A stretch of DNA of 8,141 nucleotides from an uncultured Lachnospiraceae bacterium (GTDB taxonomy: Bacteria > Bacillota > Clostridia > Lachnospirales > Lachnospiraceae), in assembly GCA_900557385.1 (NCBI GenBank), contig USSP01000075.1:1-8141 (forward strand), given 5' to 3'. The notes below the pieces were generated by a model. That model did not search any database and was not told the origin of the DNA. It saw only the letters and a program-made list of their open reading frames with translations. The position numbers were made by a program, and so were the translations under genes. Positions within the stretch are counted from its first letter, which is position 1, and the number at the start of each line of letters is the position of its first letter. Shown piece by piece: positions 5,861-8,141 of this stretch.

Positions 5861-6907
5861 ATGAAAAAGAATAACAGGAACGGAAGAATAACGATATTAG
5901 TGGGTGTTCTTACTGGAACACTGTTGATTCTGGTGATTCTTCTGTTCCTGTTCTTTGTAAAGCGAGACAAAGGACAGGATACGGAAGAAAGTACAGAATA
6001 TTGGGAGACCATGGAAACCGAATCTCTGGAATCTCAGGAGATGGGAGAAACGGAGACGGCGCAGGAAAGCGAAAGCGTCCAGGAGTCGAAGGATATCCCA
6101 GATTTGAGATCGGATCTGGTATTTGCGGGAAAGGATAAATGGCTGTTTTATCAAAGCACCATGGATGGTGATACCATGGCAGATTTTTATGGCACTAACG
6201 CCTTTTCCGCGACCGAAATGAAAGAAATTGCGGACAATCTTCTGAAGCAGCGGGATAAAATCGAGGCAGCAGGCTCTAAATTTGTACTGCTGATTGTGCC
6301 GAATAAAGAGTCTGTTTACTTTGAATATCTACCGGACGAGATCCGGGAGAAAAAAGCAAAATCCTCCCGCACCGATGATCTGGTGGGATACTTGCAGGCC
6401 AATACCGATCTGGATATCATTTATATGAAGGATAAATATCTTTCCATGAAGGATGAAACCCAGATTTATTATAAGACAGATACCCATTGGAACATGGTGG
6501 GCTGCTATGTGGCATTGCAGGAGGTATTGAAAAATCTTTACGGAACCTATAGCGATGTGGGAGAGGTTACATTCCAGGAACACTTGCATGATTTTGCCGG
6601 GGATCTGGCAACCATGGCAGATGTGGGTGTGACCTATGGCATTGATACCGTTTATTTCCTCGGAGAAGATCAGGCGAAGGAAGAACAGAAGGTGGAGGAT
6701 TCCCTTCTGCTGGTAGGGGATTCCTTTGCGGAATTTTTACTGTTGGAAAGCCCTTATTACTTTAAAGGCGGGGTAATCAATGGGGACATTGTTCCCTATA
6801 ACTATAATTTCGTCAAAGCAACGACAGCCAATTTATCCCAAAAGCCGGATGTAGTACTCTGGGAGTGCTGTGAACGGCACATTGATCGTCTGGGCTGGGA
6901 CGAATAA
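5861..6907 (+). CDS. Membrane-anchored AlgX/AlgJ-like SGNH (DHHW-type) protein
   Basis: Probable extracellular O-acetyltransferase or esterase domain of the AlgX/AlgJ/DHHW group, anchored by one N-terminal helix. Residues 1-10 are basic, about 11-33 form the membrane helix, and 40-80 are a Glu/Ser/Thr-rich spacer. The domain opens with the family's GKDKWLFY (90-97). The YYKTDTHWN motif gives Asp207 and His209, and LLLVGDSFAEFLL gives Ser288. Together these match the Asp/His/Ser set known from alginate acetyltransferase AlgX, although Asp and His precede Ser as is typical for this group. The length of 348 residues is normal. It starts 3 bases after the YARHG gene with no strong ribosome site, implying translational coupling. 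Related proteins usually work with an MBOAT acyl carrier to acetylate exopolysaccharide; none is visible here. The substrate is unknown, and an esterase role cannot be excluded. Confidence 0.82.
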   Translation: MKKNNRNGRITILVGVLTGTLLILVILLFLFFVKRDKGQDTEESTEYWETMETESLESQEMGETETAQESESVQESKDIPDLRSDLVFAGKDKWLFYQSTMDGDTMADFYGTNAFSATEMKEIADNLLKQRDKIEAAGSKFVLLIVPNKESVYFEYLPDEIREKKAKSSRTDDLVGYLQANTDLDIIYMKDKYLSMKDETQIYYKTDTHWNMVGCYVALQEVLKNLYGTYSDVGEVTFQEHLHDFAGDLATMADVGVTYGIDTVYFLGEDQAKEEQKVEDSLLLVGDSFAEFLLLESPYYFKGGVINGDIVPYNYNFVKATTANLSQKPDVVLWECCERHIDRLGWDE

Positions 6908-6938
6908 AATGCAGTGGTAAAAGATAAGGAACGATAAC

Positions 6939-8141
6939 ATGAGTAACAGTTGGAAACGTATGGTGGCAATGGGATTAGTTCTGCTTTTGGGGCTGAACGC
7001 GGATTCCCTGATGGCAGATGCCGCACCGGCAAAAGCAGAACAAAGAGCGGAAGAGCCTGCCCCCAGGGAATGGTTTGTGGCGCAGGACGGAAGCGGTCAG
7101 TATACGACGATCAGCGAGGCAGTGGAGCAGGCAGCAGAAGGGGACATTATCTGGATTTATCCCGGTGTCTACGAGGAATCGGTGCAAATGTCCCAGAAGC
7201 AGCTGCAGTTGATCGGTATTGATAAAGATCGGTGTATCCTTCAGAATTGTGAGGAAAGCTATTATCATCCGCCGCTGGAAATTGCAGCCGGCTCTGTGAG
7301 CAATCTGACTATTTATGCCTATCGTGCCGATACGGCTCCCATTGGGTGCAGTTCCACCAGTGTGAAGGATTTACAGCCGGAACTGGAAGAAGTGGATGTG
7401 TCTGCCGTTTATGCCGGAGCTGTTCCCATCTCTTCTTTTACCGGATATGCAGTGCACATCGAATCCGATTATGCCTATGGAAGAAGTCTCACCTTTTCCA
7501 ACTGTAGGATTCAGTCGGATTGTAACTATGCAGTAGGTGCAGGACTTCGGGGGGATTACAGTCTTCAATTTGAAAATTGTGATCTCATCGGCAGAGGCTC
7601 TGCGGGAGATATTTATCTTCATGATTCCATGGAGAATCTGGTGGGAGAAACCCAAGTGGCCTTTGTAAACACCCGGTTTGTCAGTGAACTGGCACCCTAT
7701 TTCCTTTCTACCTATTCCAGAAATCCGGAGAACCGGGTTGAACTCACTTTCCAGAACGTGACCGTGGATGCGGTGGCTTATCAGGATAAAGAGATTTACA
7801 GTATTACCAATCTTTATACGGGAACTCTGGTGGACGATCTGCCGGCGTATAGTGTAGAGAAGCTGAATCTTGCCAAATCCCAGAAGTATCTGGGGGCGGC
7901 AAGAAATCTGGAAGATCCGTTGGCCGCTTCGGAGGCGCAAAAGGATAAGATTACTTATTTAAAGGATACTTCTTTATTAAATACGATGACCTGGGATCAG
8001 GCACTGCGGTATGATTATAAAGAAAACCCTGCCTATGCTGGAAGAAAACGGACCTGCATCAATGTGTGGAATATTGACGGCGTGGAAGGTGATGGCTGGT
8101 GCGGCTCCATGAATTTCTATCTTTCGCCCTATAGCTTTTTT
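6939..8141 (+). CDS. Secreted pectinesterase-like beta-helix protein, truncated by window end
   Basis: The frame is open for 401 codons to the last base, so the C-terminus is missing from the window. AAGGA at 6926-6930 precedes the ATG by 8 bases. Residues 1-28 look like a signal peptide (basic start, MVAMGLVLLLGL core, cleavage near MADA-AP). Residues 44-102 carry the pectinesterase/pectin-lyase opening pattern WFVAQDGSGQYTTISEAV, GDIIWIYPGVYEE and LIGIDKDRCIL. Beta-helix rungs then continue, with repeated F-NC/F-NT turns (TFSNCRIQS, QFENCDLIG, AFVNTRFVS, TFQNVTV). The region around AVGAGLRGDYSLQFENC and GRGSAGDIYLHD resembles the family's catalytic stretch but lacks a clear QDT, and I see no DFIFG equivalent, so pectin esterase activity is doubtful. 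It may be a carbohydrate-binding or other carbohydrate-modifying protein of the envelope. It lies 31 bases after the SGNH gene. Confidence 0.8.
   Translation, partial: MSNSWKRMVAMGLVLLLGLNADSLMADAAPAKAEQRAEEPAPREWFVAQDGSGQYTTISEAVEQAAEGDIIWIYPGVYEESVQMSQKQLQLIGIDKDRCILQNCEESYYHPPLEIAAGSVSNLTIYAYRADTAPIGCSSTSVKDLQPELEEVDVSAVYAGAVPISSFTGYAVHIESDYAYGRSLTFSNCRIQSDCNYAVGAGLRGDYSLQFENCDLIGRGSAGDIYLHDSMENLVGETQVAFVNTRFVSELAPYFLSTYSRNPENRVELTFQNVTVDAVAYQDKEIYSITNLYTGTLVDDLPAYSVEKLNLAKSQKYLGAARNLEDPLAASEAQKDKITYLKDTSLLNTMTWDQALRYDYKENPAYAGRKRTCINVWNIDGVEGDGWCGSMNFYLSPYSFF

Noticed and set aside
932..6936. Identical 11-base AAGGAACGATA before the starts at 945 and 6939
   Set aside because: It mainly reflects a shared ribosome-binding core; two occurrences in unrelated genes are not evidence of a regulatory motif.
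7371..7940. Long - strand open frame (189 codons)
   Set aside because: It lies entirely antisense to the beta-helix gene, has no ribosome site or recognisable domain, and the + strand frame with signal peptide and rung pattern explains the sequence.
1..8141. CRISPR array, tRNA or rRNA genes
   Set aside because: No regularly spaced repeats, cloverleaf-like sequence or conserved rRNA stretch was seen in any gap.

Overview
The window looks like a chromosomal accessory stretch from an anaerobic gut Firmicute, most likely a Lachnospiraceae-type Clostridia. Support for this comes from strong AGGAGG-type ribosome sites, frequent GTG starts, an oxygen-sensitive radical SAM enzyme of clostridial type, zinc-ribbon/YARHG membrane proteins of a kind common in Clostridia, and moderate GC. 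No species can be named from the sequence alone. Nearly everything that is intact reads on the + strand.

Region 1 (1-1867) is a gallotannin/gallate module. It holds the C-terminal part of a subtype B tannase (cut by the left edge), a UbiX/LpdB-type flavin prenyltransferase, and a small LpdD-like protein whose GTG start lies inside the end of lpdB. Tannase frees gallic acid from galloyl esters. LpdB makes prenylated FMN for a UbiD-type gallate decarboxylase (LpdC), and LpdD is the small accessory protein of that system. LpdC and a gallate permease are not in view.

Region 2 (1868-3660) appears to be an eroded sulfatase-type locus. It holds a frameshifted, truncated LysR-type regulator remnant on the - strand, an AT-rich gap with a palindrome and a TATAAT box, and only the C-terminal third of a TauE/SafE (TSUP) anion exporter. 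An intact anaerobic sulfatase-maturating enzyme (anSME) follows, ending in a terminator that overlaps its last codons. Every iron-sulfur ligand of the anSME is present, but no sulfatase is visible.

Region 3 (3661-3968) contains a dead N-terminal fragment of a beta-phosphoglucomutase-like HAD gene, followed by the leader of the next gene cluster.

Region 4 (3969-8141) is a tightly spaced + strand cluster. It encodes a soluble coiled-coil protein with two zinc ribbons, then a membrane protein with two cytosolic zinc ribbons, a Pro/Ala linker, one transmembrane segment and an extracellular YARHG domain. Next come a membrane-anchored AlgX/AlgJ-like SGNH (DHHW-type) protein with a complete Asp/His/Ser set, and a secreted pectinesterase-like beta-helix protein cut by the right edge. 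Together they suggest an envelope or exopolysaccharide modification system, probably O-acetylation plus a carbohydrate-binding or carbohydrate-modifying beta-helix. The joint function is inferred and is the least familiar part of the window.
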